From Saccharopolyspora hordei (GTDB lineage Bacteria; Actinomycetota; Actinomycetes; Mycobacteriales; Pseudonocardiaceae): a stretch of DNA of 64,000 bases. Position numbers and translations under genes: made by a program. The notes below the pieces were generated by a model. It was not told the DNA's origin, did not search any database, and was given only the letters and a program-made list of their open reading frames with translations. Shown here one piece after another: positions 53,269 to 61,708 of this stretch. Each line of letters opens with the position of its first letter. Positions within the stretch are counted from its first letter, which is position 1. The stretch is taken from NCBI RefSeq assembly GCF_013410345.1, contig NZ_JACCFJ010000001.1:4692501-4756500 (forward strand). The letters run 5' to 3'.

Positions 53269-53367
53269 ATTGCGATGGTGCTCGCCAACGGAGCAACGTC
53301 GACACCGCTGGCCGAGCGAACCGCTGTCCGCCATCGAGATGATCACTACCCATCAATCCATCGCAAT
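53269..53367. promoter_or_regulatory. Inverted repeat upstream of Cys-rich peptide
   Basis: ATTGCGATGG (53269-53278) and its exact inverse CCATCGCAAT (53358-53367) bracket an 80-base stretch upstream of the Cys-rich ORF. The first copy is preceded by a direct repeat of GCGATT. The area has lower GC content than its surroundings. It probably contains the promoter and metal- or redox-responsive operator sites, but no known box was recognised. Confidence 0.5.
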
Positions 53368-53444
53368 GCGTAGTCGATCACAGAGCGCGACGATCCGTCA
53401 CGCGTGCGTGACGAAGATCGCTGCACGTCTTCGGGAGGAGCACC

Positions 53445-53581
53445 GTGCTGGACGAGGCCGTCCTGCTGATCACCGGCATCTCCGCCGCCGGGAAGTCGGG
53501 CTGTGGCTGGACACCTCCGCCCAGCCCCCGGAGCAGACCGTCGACGAGGTCCTGCGCCGCTGGCGCGAGGCCGTGGCCTGA
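53445..53581 (+). pseudogene. Collapsed P-loop kinase gene
   Basis: A GTG with a strong GGGAGGAG site starts MLDEAVLLITGISAAGKS, a complete Walker A start of a small AAA/chloramphenicol-phosphotransferase-like kinase. Right after the lysine-serine, the sequence jumps in another frame to GLWLDTSAQPPEQTVDEVLR, then RWREAVA and a stop, which is the C-terminal end of the same family. The 120-150 residues between are missing. A single internal deletion with a frameshift explains this. The gene is dead. Confidence 0.75.
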
Positions 53582-53623
53582 CCGTCCGCACCGACGGAGC
53601 TCGTTGCCGGGGCGGCCAGGCGC

Positions 53624-53635
53624 TACGGTGGTGCC
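53624..53635 (+). promoter_or_regulatory. Leaderless promoter of 95-residue membrane protein gene
   Basis: TACGGT (53624-53629) ends 6 bases before GTG 53636, with no ribosome site. Transcription should begin at the start codon. Confidence 0.55.
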
Positions 53636-53923
53636 GTGCCGGACGACCCGACCAGCCGCCTCGGCGACGACCTCGACGGGCTCGACCCGGACGACCCCGA
53701 GGTCAAGGCCTTCGCGGCGCACCGCGACCGGATGCGGCGACCGAACGCCGACGCCACGGTCGAGGGGATGCTGCGCGGCGTGGACGACTTCGCCCAGAGC
53801 GTCAACCGCACCGACGGGCACCGGCGCCTGGTGGCGGTCTGCGTGGTCGCGCTGATCCTGCTGGGCGTGCTCCACACGGTGTGGAACGCCCTCGCGTTCG
53901 TGGTCAGCACCTTCGTCGGGTGA
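53636..53923 (+). CDS. Small single-helix membrane protein
   Basis: The 95-residue protein has an acidic, hydrophilic N-terminal half (LGDDLDGLDPDDPEVKAFAA) and one hydrophobic helix near the C-terminus (about 66-90, LVAVCVVALILLGVLHTVW). It is thus a tail-anchored type membrane protein of an uncharacterised actinobacterial family. The gene starts 6 bases after a -10 element. No domain was recognised. The upstream kinase relic is unrelated. Confidence 0.6.
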   Translation: MPDDPTSRLGDDLDGLDPDDPEVKAFAAHRDRMRRPNADATVEGMLRGVDDFAQSVNRTDGHRRLVAVCVVALILLGVLHTVWNALAFVVSTFVG

Positions 53924-53979
53924 GCTGTCGGCCGCGCGTGCCATCCTCGCGGCAGAGTCCCCGCCCCGTCGGAGCCGCG

Positions 53980-55059
53980 ATGATCGACGTCGACCGCGAG
54001 CGCGTGCAGGCCTACCGGTACGCCGCCCAGCAGCTGGACCGCTCCGCCGCGCACGTCGGCGACCTCGCGGTGCTGTCGCTCGGGGTCCCGGACAGCCCGG
54101 CCGGGTCTGCGGCCCAGTCGGTGCGCGCCCGAGTGCCCGGCGCGGAGGTCCCCGCCGACCTCGTGCTGGCCTGGTCGGTCCGCGGCAGCCCGCACCTGCA
54201 CCGGCCCGCCGACCTGCCCGCGCTCGCCCGGCAGCTCTACCCGACCTCGGACGCGGACGTGGTGGCCAGGATGCCGGTCATGAGGGCCGTCGACGCCCCG
54301 CTCCGGGTGTTCGCCAGGACGGTCGCGGCGATGCGCGAGCACGCGCGGGAGACGACGGACCGCGGCACGCTGAGCGCGGCGGTCACCGCCGAGGTTCCGG
54401 AAGCCTCGGCGTGGTGCCAGGCCTGCGGGGCCACGCACGTCTTCTACTCGCTGTACCTGCAGTCCGGGCTGGCGGCGGGCGTCCGGCTGGTCCGCCGGTC
54501 CGGGCGGCTGCAGATCACGGCGACCGGGGACTGGACGATCCCGCAGCGGACCGAGGACCTCCCGGCGCTGGTCGAGCAGGTGCTGCGGTTGCAGGGGCCG
54601 GGCTCGGTCGCCGACGTCGCGGCGTTCCTCGGCACCAGCGCCGCAGCGCTGCGACCCAGCTGGCCGGAGGGCCTGGCCGAGGTCTCGGTGGACGGCCGGC
54701 GCGCCTTCCTCCCGCCGGAGGCGACCGCCGCGCTGGAGTCGCCACCGCCGGCGCGGGGCGTGCGGCTGCTGCCGCCCGGCGACCCGTTCCTGCGCGTCCG
54801 GGACCGCGCACAGCTGCTGCCCGATCCCGGGCTGCGCGCGCTGCTCTGGCGGGCGACCGCCTCCCCCGGAGCGCTGCTGGTGGACGGCGCGGTCCGCGGG
54901 ACCTGGCGAGCCCGCAAGGCCGGACGCGAGCTGCAGGTCGCGGTCACCGCCTTCGGGGAGCTGACCGCGGGCGTCCGCGCCGAGGTGGAGATCGAGTCCC
55001 AGCAGCTGGCCGCGACGCGGGGCGCGGCGTCGGCCGCGGTGGTGTACGACTCGATCTGA
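53980..55059 (+). CDS. Winged-helix protein, AlkZ/HTH_42 family
   Basis: The 359-residue protein belongs to the HTH_42 family, which includes the DNA glycosylase AlkZ that unhooks crosslinks or alkylated bases. Tandem winged-helix units are expected over the length. Visible family stretches are RVQAYRYAAQQLDRSA at the start, LAWSVRGSPHLHRPADLPAL near residue 65, and GDPFLRVRDRAQLLPDP near 268. A protective glycosylase role is possible, but many members are uncharacterised, and the catalytic motif cannot be verified here. CGGAG precedes ATG 53980. Confidence 0.75.
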   Translation: MIDVDRERVQAYRYAAQQLDRSAAHVGDLAVLSLGVPDSPAGSAAQSVRARVPGAEVPADLVLAWSVRGSPHLHRPADLPALARQLYPTSDADVVARMPVMRAVDAPLRVFARTVAAMREHARETTDRGTLSAAVTAEVPEASAWCQACGATHVFYSLYLQSGLAAGVRLVRRSGRLQITATGDWTIPQRTEDLPALVEQVLRLQGPGSVADVAAFLGTSAAALRPSWPEGLAEVSVDGRRAFLPPEATAALESPPPARGVRLLPPGDPFLRVRDRAQLLPDPGLRALLWRATASPGALLVDGAVRGTWRARKAGRELQVAVTAFGELTAGVRAEVEIESQQLAATRGAASAAVVYDSI

Positions 55060-55092
55060 CCCCGGGACGGTGCAGTCGATCTCGGCACGGAT

Positions 55093-55105
55093 TAGCGTGG
55101 GAACC
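55093..55105 (+). promoter_or_regulatory. Leaderless promoter of msrB
   Basis: TAGCGT (55093-55098) lies 7 bases before the msrB ATG. No ribosome site is present in the gap, so a leaderless transcript is likely. Confidence 0.55.
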
Positions 55106-55525
55106 ATGGACTCGGTCGCAGGAACCCCCAAGGTCAACAAGACGGACGAGGAGTGGCGGCAGCAGCTCAGCCCCGCCGAGTACGCCGTGCTGCGCCAGGC
55201 CGCCACCGAACCGGCCTGGCAGGGCGAGTACGTCGACACCAAGACCACCGGGGTCTACGAGTGCCGCGGCTGCGGTGCGGAGCTGTTCCGCAGCGAGACC
55301 AAGTTCGAGTCGCACTGCGGCTGGCCGTCGTTCTACGACCCGGCCGACAGCGACGCGGTGATCCTCCGCGAGGACCGGTCCCTGGGCATGGTCCGCACCG
55401 AGGTCCTGTGCGCGTCCTGCCACGGGCACCTGGGGCACGTCTTCGAGGGCGAGGGCTTCCCCACCCCCACGGACCAGCGCTACTGCATCAACTCCATCGC
55501 GGTCCGCTTGGTCCCCTCGGAATGA
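55106..55525 (+). CDS. msrB: Peptide-methionine (R)-S-oxide reductase
   Basis: The 139-residue enzyme reduces the R-form of methionine sulfoxide in proteins using thioredoxin. It has two CxxC zinc sites (YECRGCGAELF and VLCASCHGHLGHVF), the substrate stretch FESHCGWPSFYDP and the catalytic cysteine in QRYCINSIAVRL. Length and order are standard for a free MsrB. ATG 55106 directly follows a -10 box. It is a second oxidative-repair gene of the window, not linked to the peroxiredoxin. Confidence 0.95.
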   Translation: MDSVAGTPKVNKTDEEWRQQLSPAEYAVLRQAATEPAWQGEYVDTKTTGVYECRGCGAELFRSETKFESHCGWPSFYDPADSDAVILREDRSLGMVRTEVLCASCHGHLGHVFEGEGFPTPTDQRYCINSIAVRLVPSE

Positions 55526-55679
55526 CGGGCAGCAGCGGGACCGCACGCGGTCGCGCGGCACGCGCTCGACGGGGAACCGCCGGCCGGCCGGGACCGCGTG
55601 CCGCGCGGATGCGGAATCGCAACCCAAGAGTGTCCGCACCCGGGACAGCGGCCCAGCCCGGTGTGCCAAGTTCTCGATC

Positions 55680-56417
55680 ATGAGTTGGGAGCAGGTGGTC
55701 ACCTGGGTCGCCGCGGGGCTGGCGATCATCGCCGTCGGGGTCGCCGGGTGGCAGCTGTGGTCGGCCCGCCGCGAGGCGCGGGAGGCCGTGCAGCGGTCGG
55801 AAGCGATGCGCCGCATGATGACGGCCGCCGAAGCGCACGCCGAGCAGGCGACCAAGGCCGCGCACAACGCCCGCACGCAGGCCGAGCGGGCGTGGGAGCA
55901 GATCAAGCACGCGCAGGCCCAGCTGGACGAGGCGCGGCAGGAGCGCCACCGCAGCACGCAGACCGAGCAGTGGGAGTGGGCGTACGCGGTGACCACCAGC
56001 GCCCGCGAACTGGTCGACAGCAGCCAGGAGCTCATCCGCACCGCGCTGGACGCCCAGGTCGCGCCGCACTACCGGGTCGCCGCGGACCGGCACTACCGGC
56101 AGACCGCGCAGCGCTGGCAGGAGACCGTGATCAAGGCGGTGGCGCGCACCTCACCGCCGCTGGAGACGCAGCAGCAGATCGTCAAGTTCGTCGACGTGCA
56201 CCAGCGGCTGCACGGGCAGCTGGGGGTGCTGCTGCGCGCGGTCGAGACCGACACGCTGACCGAGGGCGACGCGCTGAGCAGGCAGATCCTGGGCCTGCGT
56301 CAGGAGCTCACCAGCGTTCACCGGCAGATGCAGCGCACCATCAGCGCGAGCCTGTCCGCCCCGGACACGCCGACCCAGCAGATCGCGCCCGCCGGCGGGC
56401 GGCTGACCGAGTCGTAG
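55680..56417 (+). CDS. Membrane-anchored coiled-coil protein
   Basis: The 245-residue protein starts with a membrane helix (about residues 5-25, VVTWVAAGLAIIAVGVAGW). A long charged coiled coil (about 30-105) with alanine/glutamate/glutamine repeats follows, and then a mostly helical soluble part with DVHQRLHGQLGVLL. No family was recognised. The stop region carries a perfect 15-bp tandem duplication (56409-56438) that repeats the stop codon. It converges with hemQ. Confidence 0.6.
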   Translation: MSWEQVVTWVAAGLAIIAVGVAGWQLWSARREAREAVQRSEAMRRMMTAAEAHAEQATKAAHNARTQAERAWEQIKHAQAQLDEARQERHRSTQTEQWEWAYAVTTSARELVDSSQELIRTALDAQVAPHYRVAADRHYRQTAQRWQETVIKAVARTSPPLETQQQIVKFVDVHQRLHGQLGVLLRAVETDTLTEGDALSRQILGLRQELTSVHRQMQRTISASLSAPDTPTQQIAPAGGRLTES

Positions 56418-56438
56418 CGGCGCGAGTCGTAGCGGCGC
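56409..56438. repeat. 15-bp tandem duplication spanning a stop codon
   Basis: GAGTCGTAGCGGCGC occurs twice in a row (56409-56423 and 56424-56438). The first copy holds the stop codon TAG of the upstream gene; the second repeats it. It is a recent slippage event with no effect on the protein. Confidence 0.85.
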
Positions 56439-56476
56439 GGTCCGCGCGGTGGCCTGCCGGCCTCGCGCGGACCGCG
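56436..56476. terminator. Bidirectional terminator before hemQ stop
   Basis: CGCGGTCCGCGCG and CGCGCGGACCGCG form a perfect 13-bp stem around a 15-base loop between the convergent stops at 56417 and 56490. It probably ends the hem operon and the upstream gene. Confidence 0.8.
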
Positions 56477-56489
56477 GACGGCCCGAGCG

Positions 56490-57185
56490 TCAGGGCAGGC
56501 GGCTGACCAGGTCGGCGACGTCGACGCGGTGGCCGGTGAAGAACGGGACCTCCTCGCGGACGTGCAGCCGGGCCTCGGTGCCGCGCAGGTGGCGCATCAG
56601 GTCCACGATGCGGTGCAGTTCGTCGGCCTCGAAGGCCAGGACCCACTCGTAGTCGCCGAGCGCGAACGACGCCACGGTGTTCGCCCGGACGTCCGGGTAG
56701 TCCCGGGCTTCCTTGCCGTGGTCGGCGAGCATCTGGCGGCGCTCGTCGTCGGGCAGCAGGTACCACTCGTAGGACCGCACGAACGGGTACACGCACAGGT
56801 ACTTGCGCGGCTCCTCACCGGCCAGGAACGCCGGGACGTGGCTCTTGTTGAACTCCGCGGGGCGGTGCAGCGCCACGCTGCTCCACACCGGCTCGGACGC
56901 CTGCCCCAGCGGGGTCTCGCGGCGGAACCCGGTGTAGGCGGCCTGCACCTGCTCGACCTGCTCGGCGTGCCACCAGATCATGAAGTCCGCGTCCGCGCGC
57001 AGCCCGGAGACGTCGTAGACGCCGCGGACGACGACACCCGAGTCGGCGAGGGACTCCAGGTACTCCTGGGTCGCTCGCGCGGCCTTCTCCCGTTCCTCGG
57101 GCAGCGCACCCTGCTCGATCCGGAAGACCGACCACATGGTGTAGCGGATGGTGTTGTTGAGCTCGTCGTAGTTCAGCCGCGCCAT
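56490..57185 (-). CDS. hemQ: Coproheme decarboxylase (ChdC/HemQ)
   Basis: The 231-residue protein of the chlorite-dismutase-like family turns Fe-coproporphyrin into heme b with peroxide. The stretch [13 protein letters not shown] near residue 14, [14 protein letters not shown] near 68, [17 protein letters not shown] near 130 with the conserved tyrosine, and the histidine in [15 protein letters not shown] near 152 are characteristic. It marks the coproporphyrin-dependent route. It is last in an operon after hemE and hemY; its start is 4 bases from the hemY stop. Confidence 0.95.
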   Translation of the reverse strand: MARLNYDELNNTIRYTMWSVFRIEQGALPEEREKAARATQEYLESLADSGVVVRGVYDVSGLRADADFMIWWHAEQVEQVQAAYTGFRRETPLGQASEPVWSSVALHRPAEFNKSHVPAFLAGEEPRKYLCVYPFVRSYEWYLLPDDERRQMLADHGKEARDYPDVRANTVASFALGDYEWVLAFEADELHRIVDLMRHLRGTEARLHVREEVPFFTGHRVDVADLVSRLP

Positions 57186-57189
57186 GCCT

Positions 57190-58626
57190 TCATCGTCCCA
57201 CTCCTCGGGGCGGGTCCCCCAGCAGGGCCCGCGTGATGTCCGTCGCCGCGGCCTCGCCCGTCGCGATGCACGCGGGAACGCCGACGCCGTGCAGCGCCGC
57301 CCCGGCGAGGGCCAGGCCGGGCACCTCGGCGACCGCCCGCTCCACGTCGGCGACCAGGTCGAGGTGGCCCACGCCGTACTGCGGCAGTCCGCCGCCCCAG
57401 CGCACCACCACGGAGTCCACCGGTTCCGCCGAGATCCCGGTCAGCTCGGCGAAGTCGGCCCGCACCCGCCGCCGCAGCTCGTCGTCGTCCAGCTGCAGGT
57501 CGGCGGTCTCGCCGAACCGGCCGACCGAACCGCGCACCAGCAGCTCGCCGTTCGCGCCGCGCAGGTGCGGCCACTTGTTGCTGGAGAAGGTGAACGCCTT
57601 GGCGGTGAACGGGGTCCCGTCCGCGTGGCGCTCGCCGCGCGCGATGAGCACGCCGGAGGCGTTCGGCAGGCGCACGTCCGCGGGCAGCGCGAAGCCGACG
57701 ACGACCATGGAGGCCAGCTCGACCTCACCGAGCTTGGCCGCCGCGCTCGGCACGACGTCCTGCAGCAGGCGGCGCGCCGCGGGAGCGGGGACCGCGAGCA
57801 CGACGCCGTCGACGTCGAGGTGCTCCGGGCTCGGTGCCGCGCCGATCTCCAGCCGCCAGCCGCTGCCGGTCCGGGACAGGCGCCGCACCGGCAGCCCGAG
57901 CCGCAGCCGCGCGTCGGCGGCGATCAGCAGCTGGTCGAGGAGCCGGCGGTAGCCGTGGTGGAAGGCGCCGAACACCGGCTTCTTCGGCACGTCGGGCTTC
58001 GGGGCGGGCAGCGCCGCGGCGGCGGCCGCGGTGATCGACCCCGCTCCGGCGTCCAGCGCCGCGGCCAGCGCCGGGATCGTGGCCCGCAGCCCGAGCCGGT
58101 TCGCGTCGCCCGCGTAGACCCCGCCGAGCAGCGGCTCCACCAGCCGGTCCACGACCTCGTCGCCGACCCGGCCGCGCAGCAGGTCCCCCACCGACACGTC
58201 CGCGCCGTCGAGCTGCACGGGCGGCAGCTGCGCCTCCGCGCGGAGCGCGGCCAGCCCGGACTCGGACAGCACGTCCCGCACCGACTCGGGCGCGGCGGGC
58301 ACGCCCATCACGGTCCCGGTCGGCAGGCGGTGGGTGCGCCCGCCGGCGTGCACGGTGGCCGGTGCACCGGCCGGGTGCACGACGTCGGCGCCCACGCCCA
58401 GTTCGTCGGCCAGCCGCAGCACCTCGGGGCGCCGCGCGAGGAACGCCTCGGCCCCGAGGTCGTAGGCCCGCCCGGCCAGTTCGACCGTGCGCAGCTTCCC
58501 GCCGACGCGGGAGGCCTGCTCGACCACGTGGACCTCGGCGTCCGGGCCCAGCTCCACGCGCAACCGGTGGGCGGCGACCAGTCCCGAGATGCCGCCGCCG
58601 ACGACCGCGACCCGGGGTGCGCTCAT
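57190..58626 (-). CDS. hemY: Coproporphyrinogen III oxidase (CgoX/HemY)
   Basis: The 478-residue FAD enzyme oxidises coproporphyrinogen III to coproporphyrin III, the step before iron insertion and HemQ in the coproporphyrin route. The N-terminal FAD motif [17 protein letters not shown] (residues 5-21), [19 protein letters not shown] and the C-terminal [19 protein letters not shown] fit the family. Its ATG overlaps the hemE stop by four bases, and its stop is 4 bases from the hemQ start, so all three are translated as a unit. Older annotations call it protoporphyrinogen oxidase. Confidence 0.94.
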   Translation of the reverse strand: MSAPRVAVVGGGISGLVAAHRLRVELGPDAEVHVVEQASRVGGKLRTVELAGRAYDLGAEAFLARRPEVLRLADELGVGADVVHPAGAPATVHAGGRTHRLPTGTVMGVPAAPESVRDVLSESGLAALRAEAQLPPVQLDGADVSVGDLLRGRVGDEVVDRLVEPLLGGVYAGDANRLGLRATIPALAAALDAGAGSITAAAAAALPAPKPDVPKKPVFGAFHHGYRRLLDQLLIAADARLRLGLPVRRLSRTGSGWRLEIGAAPSPEHLDVDGVVLAVPAPAARRLLQDVVPSAAAKLGEVELASMVVVGFALPADVRLPNASGVLIARGERHADGTPFTAKAFTFSSNKWPHLRGANGELLVRGSVGRFGETADLQLDDDELRRRVRADFAELTGISAEPVDSVVVRWGGGLPQYGVGHLDLVADVERAVAEVPGLALAGAALHGVGVPACIATGEAAATDITRALLGDPPRGVGR

Positions 58627-59708
58627 CGCTGCTCGCTCGCGGTGTGCACGAGCTCGACGACGCGGGTCAGCACCTCGGGGTCGGTGCTCGGCAGCACGCC
58701 GTGGCCGAGGTTGAAGACGTGCCCGCCGGCCGCGGCGCCCTCGGCGAGGATGCGGCGCACCTCGCGCTCCACCGCGTCCCACCCGGCGAACAGCACCGCC
58801 GGATCGAGGTTGCCCTGCACCACCGGCTCCCCCGCGTCCGGCGCCGCTGCCCGCAACCGCGCCGCGGCCTCGTCCAGCGGCACCCGCCAGTCCACGCCGA
58901 CCACGTCGGCCCCGGCCTGCCGCATCGCCCCGAGCAGTTCCCCGGTGCCCACCCCGAAGTGGATCTTGGGCACGTCGGCGACCTCCGCCACCCCGGCGAA
59001 GATGCGCTCGCTGTGCGGCAGCACGAACTCGCGGTAGTCCCGCAGCGACAGCGCCCCGGCCCAGGAGTCGAACAGCTGGACCGCGTCGACCCCGGCCGCC
59101 AGCTGCGCCCTGAGGAACTCCAGCGTGGTCTCCGCCAGCTTCTCCAGCAGCGCGTGCCAGGTCCGCGGGTCCGAGTGCATCAGCGCCTTGGTCCGCTCGT
59201 GGTTGCGGCTCGGCCCGCCCTCGACCAGGTAGGAGGCCAGCGTGAAGGGCGCCCCGGCGAAGCCGATCAGCGGCGTCTCCCCCAGCTCTCCCACCAGCAG
59301 CCGGACCGCCTCGGCGACCGGGGCCACCGCGTCCTGGTCCAGCTTCGGCAGCGCTTCGACGTCGGCGGCGCTGCGGACCGGCGAGGCCACCACCGGCCCG
59401 GTGCCCGCGACGATCTCCAGCCCGATGCCCGCGGCGTGCAGCGGCAGCACGATGTCGCTGAACAGGATCGCGGCGTCCACCCCGTGCCTGCGCACCGGCT
59501 GCAGGGTGATCTCGCTGACCAGCTCCGGGGTCATGCAGGCCTGCAGCATCGGCACGCCCTCGCGGACCTGCCGGTACTCCGGCAGCGAGCGGCCGGCCTG
59601 GCGCATGAACCAGACCGGGGTGTGGCGCGGGGTGCCGCCGCGGGCGGCGACGAGGAAGGGAGCGTCGGCGAGGTCTCGGCGGGCCGGGACCGGTGCGGGT
59701 GTCGTCAT
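58623..59708 (-). CDS. hemE: Uroporphyrinogen decarboxylase
   Basis: The 361-residue enzyme removes four acetate carboxyls from uroporphyrinogen III, giving coproporphyrinogen III. It has the diagnostic [19 protein letters not shown] near residue 30 and the catalytic-aspartate region [15 protein letters not shown] near 78. The stretches [19 protein letters not shown] and [16 protein letters not shown] are also typical. ATG 59708 fits; the in-frame ATG 59753 adds 15 arginine-rich residues. It opens the hemE-hemY-hemQ operon. Confidence 0.96.
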   Translation of the reverse strand: MTTPAPVPARRDLADAPFLVAARGGTPRHTPVWFMRQAGRSLPEYRQVREGVPMLQACMTPELVSEITLQPVRRHGVDAAILFSDIVLPLHAAGIGLEIVAGTGPVVASPVRSAADVEALPKLDQDAVAPVAEAVRLLVGELGETPLIGFAGAPFTLASYLVEGGPSRNHERTKALMHSDPRTWHALLEKLAETTLEFLRAQLAAGVDAVQLFDSWAGALSLRDYREFVLPHSERIFAGVAEVADVPKIHFGVGTGELLGAMRQAGADVVGVDWRVPLDEAAARLRAAAPDAGEPVVQGNLDPAVLFAGWDAVEREVRRILAEGAAAGGHVFNLGHGVLPSTDPEVLTRVVELVHTASEQR

Positions 59709-59895
59709 CGGGGGTCTGCGTCCGTACGTCGTTCGATCCCGGTGGTACCGCACGGGCGCTGCCTCGGCGGCGGACCGGGCTTGCGCGGCAATCTTCGCAC
59801 GTCGCTCCGAGCGGCTCGTCGCCGAACCCCAGCCCGCGGCCGGGCACCGGCGGGGCCGATCGGCGTGCCTCCGCCACCGCGCGGGCCCGGCCGCC

Positions 59896-59909
59896 TAGAG
59901 TCTGCGGGC
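59896..59909 (+). promoter_or_regulatory. Leaderless-type promoter of DUF3000 gene
   Basis: TAGAGT (59896-59901) lies 8 bases before GTG 59910, with no ribosome site between. A leaderless or nearly leaderless transcript is expected. Confidence 0.55.
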
Positions 59910-60488
59910 GTGACGGAGATGGCGGCGGCGCCCGAGGCTTTTCGGCAGGCAGTTGCCACGTTGACGTCCGCCCGCCCGCGCGCGGAGGTCGAGCTGTCCG
60001 AGGTCGGTCCGCCCAAGCGACTCGCCCCGTGGGCGCACGCGCTGGCGGCCGAGGCGAACGGTCCGGCCGGGGAACTGGCCACCGCCCGGCTGGTCCTGCT
60101 GCACGACCCGGACGGCCAGGAGGCGTGGGACGGCGTGCTGCGGCTCGTGGTGTACCTGCGGGCCGAGCTGGACCCGGAACTGGCCACCGACCCGCTGCTG
60201 CCCGCCGTCGGCTGGTCGTGGCTCACCGACGCGCTCGAGGGCTCCGGGGCGGCGTGGACGGCGCTCGGGGGCACGGTCACGCTCACCTCCTCGGCGCGCT
60301 TCGGTGACATCGCCGGGCCGCCCCGCACCCACGACCTGGAGCTGCGCGGGTCGTGGACGGCCACCGACGTCGACCTGGGCCCGCACGCGGCCGCCTTCCA
60401 CGAGCTGATGGCGAGCGCGGCGGGGCTGCCGCCGGAAGGCGTCTCGGTGCTCGGCCGTCGGTCCGACGGCGCTGGGCCGCGCGCCTGA
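59910..60488 (+). CDS. DUF3000 family protein
   Basis: The 192-residue protein belongs to DUF3000, an actinobacteria-specific family usually next to hemE and the LuxR-type regulator. Marks are PEAFRQAVATLTSARPRAEV near the start, RLAPWAHALAAEAN, and PAVGWSWLTDALEGSGAAW followed by GTVTLTSSARFGDI. No catalytic motif, membrane helix or signal is visible. GTG 59910 is preceded by a -10 box at leaderless distance; ATG 59919 is a fallback start. Function is unknown. Confidence 0.88.
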   Translation: MTEMAAAPEAFRQAVATLTSARPRAEVELSEVGPPKRLAPWAHALAAEANGPAGELATARLVLLHDPDGQEAWDGVLRLVVYLRAELDPELATDPLLPAVGWSWLTDALEGSGAAWTALGGTVTLTSSARFGDIAGPPRTHDLELRGSWTATDVDLGPHAAAFHELMASAAGLPPEGVSVLGRRSDGAGPRA

Positions 60489-60893
60489 CCGATCGTCCCC
60501 CGATCACCGGCCGTGTCGGCCGGTTGCCGTGCGTGAAGGGGCGTGACGAGCCGACCGCGCGACACGCCGGGGCCGCGTTCCCGTTCGCGAAGAACCGCCA
60601 GGCACGGCGAAGACGTTGATCGTGCAAGTTTTTCACGATACGTATTCACGTTACGTCGGGAAGCCACGCTCTGACGTTACGGCGATCGCAGATAGTCACC
60701 CGAAAGTGCGATGCGATCATGCTCAGGTAACAACTCGATCGGGATAGATACCCGATTGATCGTCCCGCTGACCCGCTTGGGCGGTTACGCTGCCACCCGA
60801 CGACACCACTTTCGGTCGATCAGTGGCGCGGCTGATTGGTCGAGAGTCCCGGTGCCGGTCGGGGGGCACGACCGACTCCAGGGAGGTAGTGAC
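60489..60893. promoter_or_regulatory. Long AT-rich structured leader of the orphan regulator
   Basis: This 405-base gap has no gene. The middle (about 60610-60830) is clearly richer in A/T than the rest of the window and holds several inverted repeats: ATCGTG/CACGAT (60619-60639), ACGTA/TACGT (60640-60656) and ATCGGG-N7-CCCGAT (60738-60756). It probably contains more than one promoter and regulator sites for the conserved downstream regulator. A structured untranslated leader is possible. Confidence 0.5.
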
Positions 60894-61610
60894 GTGGCTG
60901 CCGTCGGCTTAGGTCAGGCCGCTCGAACCACGCCCGCCGGCACGTTGCCGGCCAACATGGTCCCGCACCCGCGGGAAGAGCTGTTCACGGTGCTCGTGGT
61001 GGACGACCATCCACTGCTCCGGGAGGCCATCGCCGCCCGGTTGCTGCAGATGGGCGCCGGCACGGTGCACGAGGCCGCATCCATGGCCGAGGCCAGGGCT
61101 CGCGCTCTGGCGACCGGTCCGTGCGACCTCGCGATCCTCGATCTCGGGCTCCCGGACGGGACCGGTATCGAACTGGTCACCGAGCTCCGGAGCCAGGGAT
61201 GGCCGCGGATCGTGGTGCTCGCGTCGTCCGATGACCCGTACGCGGTGCGGGCCGCCTTCCAGGCAGGTGCGCAGGCGTACCTGCTGAAGTCGGCCTCGCC
61301 GATGGTGGTCACCGACGGCGTGCGCCGCGTGCTCGACGGCGGGGTGTACGCCGACCCCAGCGTGGCGCCGGTGCTCGCCGCCGGTACCCGCGTGCCGGGG
61401 ACCGACAACACCCCTCGCGAGCTGTCCGGGCGCGAGGTCGAAGTGCTCCAGTTGGTGGCCGACGGCCGTTCCAACAAGGAGATCGGCGAGGCCCTGAACC
61501 TCTCCGCGCTCACGGTGAAGAGCCACCTGTCGCGGATAGGGCGCAAGCTGGGCACGGGTGACCGGGCCCAGATGGTCGCGCTGGCCATGCGGGCCGGCGT
61601 GATCCGCTGA
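60894..61610 (+). CDS. Conserved orphan response regulator, LuxR type
   Basis: The 238-residue regulator (GTG 60894, GGAGG 7 bases upstream) has a receiver domain after a 30-residue lead: VLVVDDHPLLREAIAARL, the phospho-acceptor aspartate in LAILDLGLPDGTGIELV near residue 85, and the lysine in QAYLLKSASPMVV. A LuxR helix-turn-helix ends the protein (LSGREVEVLQLVADGRSNKE, LTVKSHLSRIGRKLG). No kinase gene is adjacent, so it is an orphan. It is conserved in this neighbourhood (DUF3000, ribonuclease D, thiolase) across actinobacteria. Its targets are unknown to me. Confidence 0.88.
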   Translation: MAAVGLGQAARTTPAGTLPANMVPHPREELFTVLVVDDHPLLREAIAARLLQMGAGTVHEAASMAEARARALATGPCDLAILDLGLPDGTGIELVTELRSQGWPRIVVLASSDDPYAVRAAFQAGAQAYLLKSASPMVVTDGVRRVLDGGVYADPSVAPVLAAGTRVPGTDNTPRELSGREVEVLQLVADGRSNKEIGEALNLSALTVKSHLSRIGRKLGTGDRAQMVALAMRAGVIR

Positions 61611-61693
61611 TCAGGGCACGGACGCACCTGGGCCGGAGCGGTCGGCCCCGACGAGCTCGGGCGGAAAGCCCCCACGACCCGGACCGGAGCACG

Positions 61694-61708
61694 TAAGGTC
61701 TGGTAGCC
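61694..61708 (+). promoter_or_regulatory. Promoter element of ribonuclease D gene
   Basis: TAAGGT (61694-61699) lies 9 bases before GTG 61709, with no ribosome site. A very short leader or leaderless transcript is expected. Confidence 0.5.
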
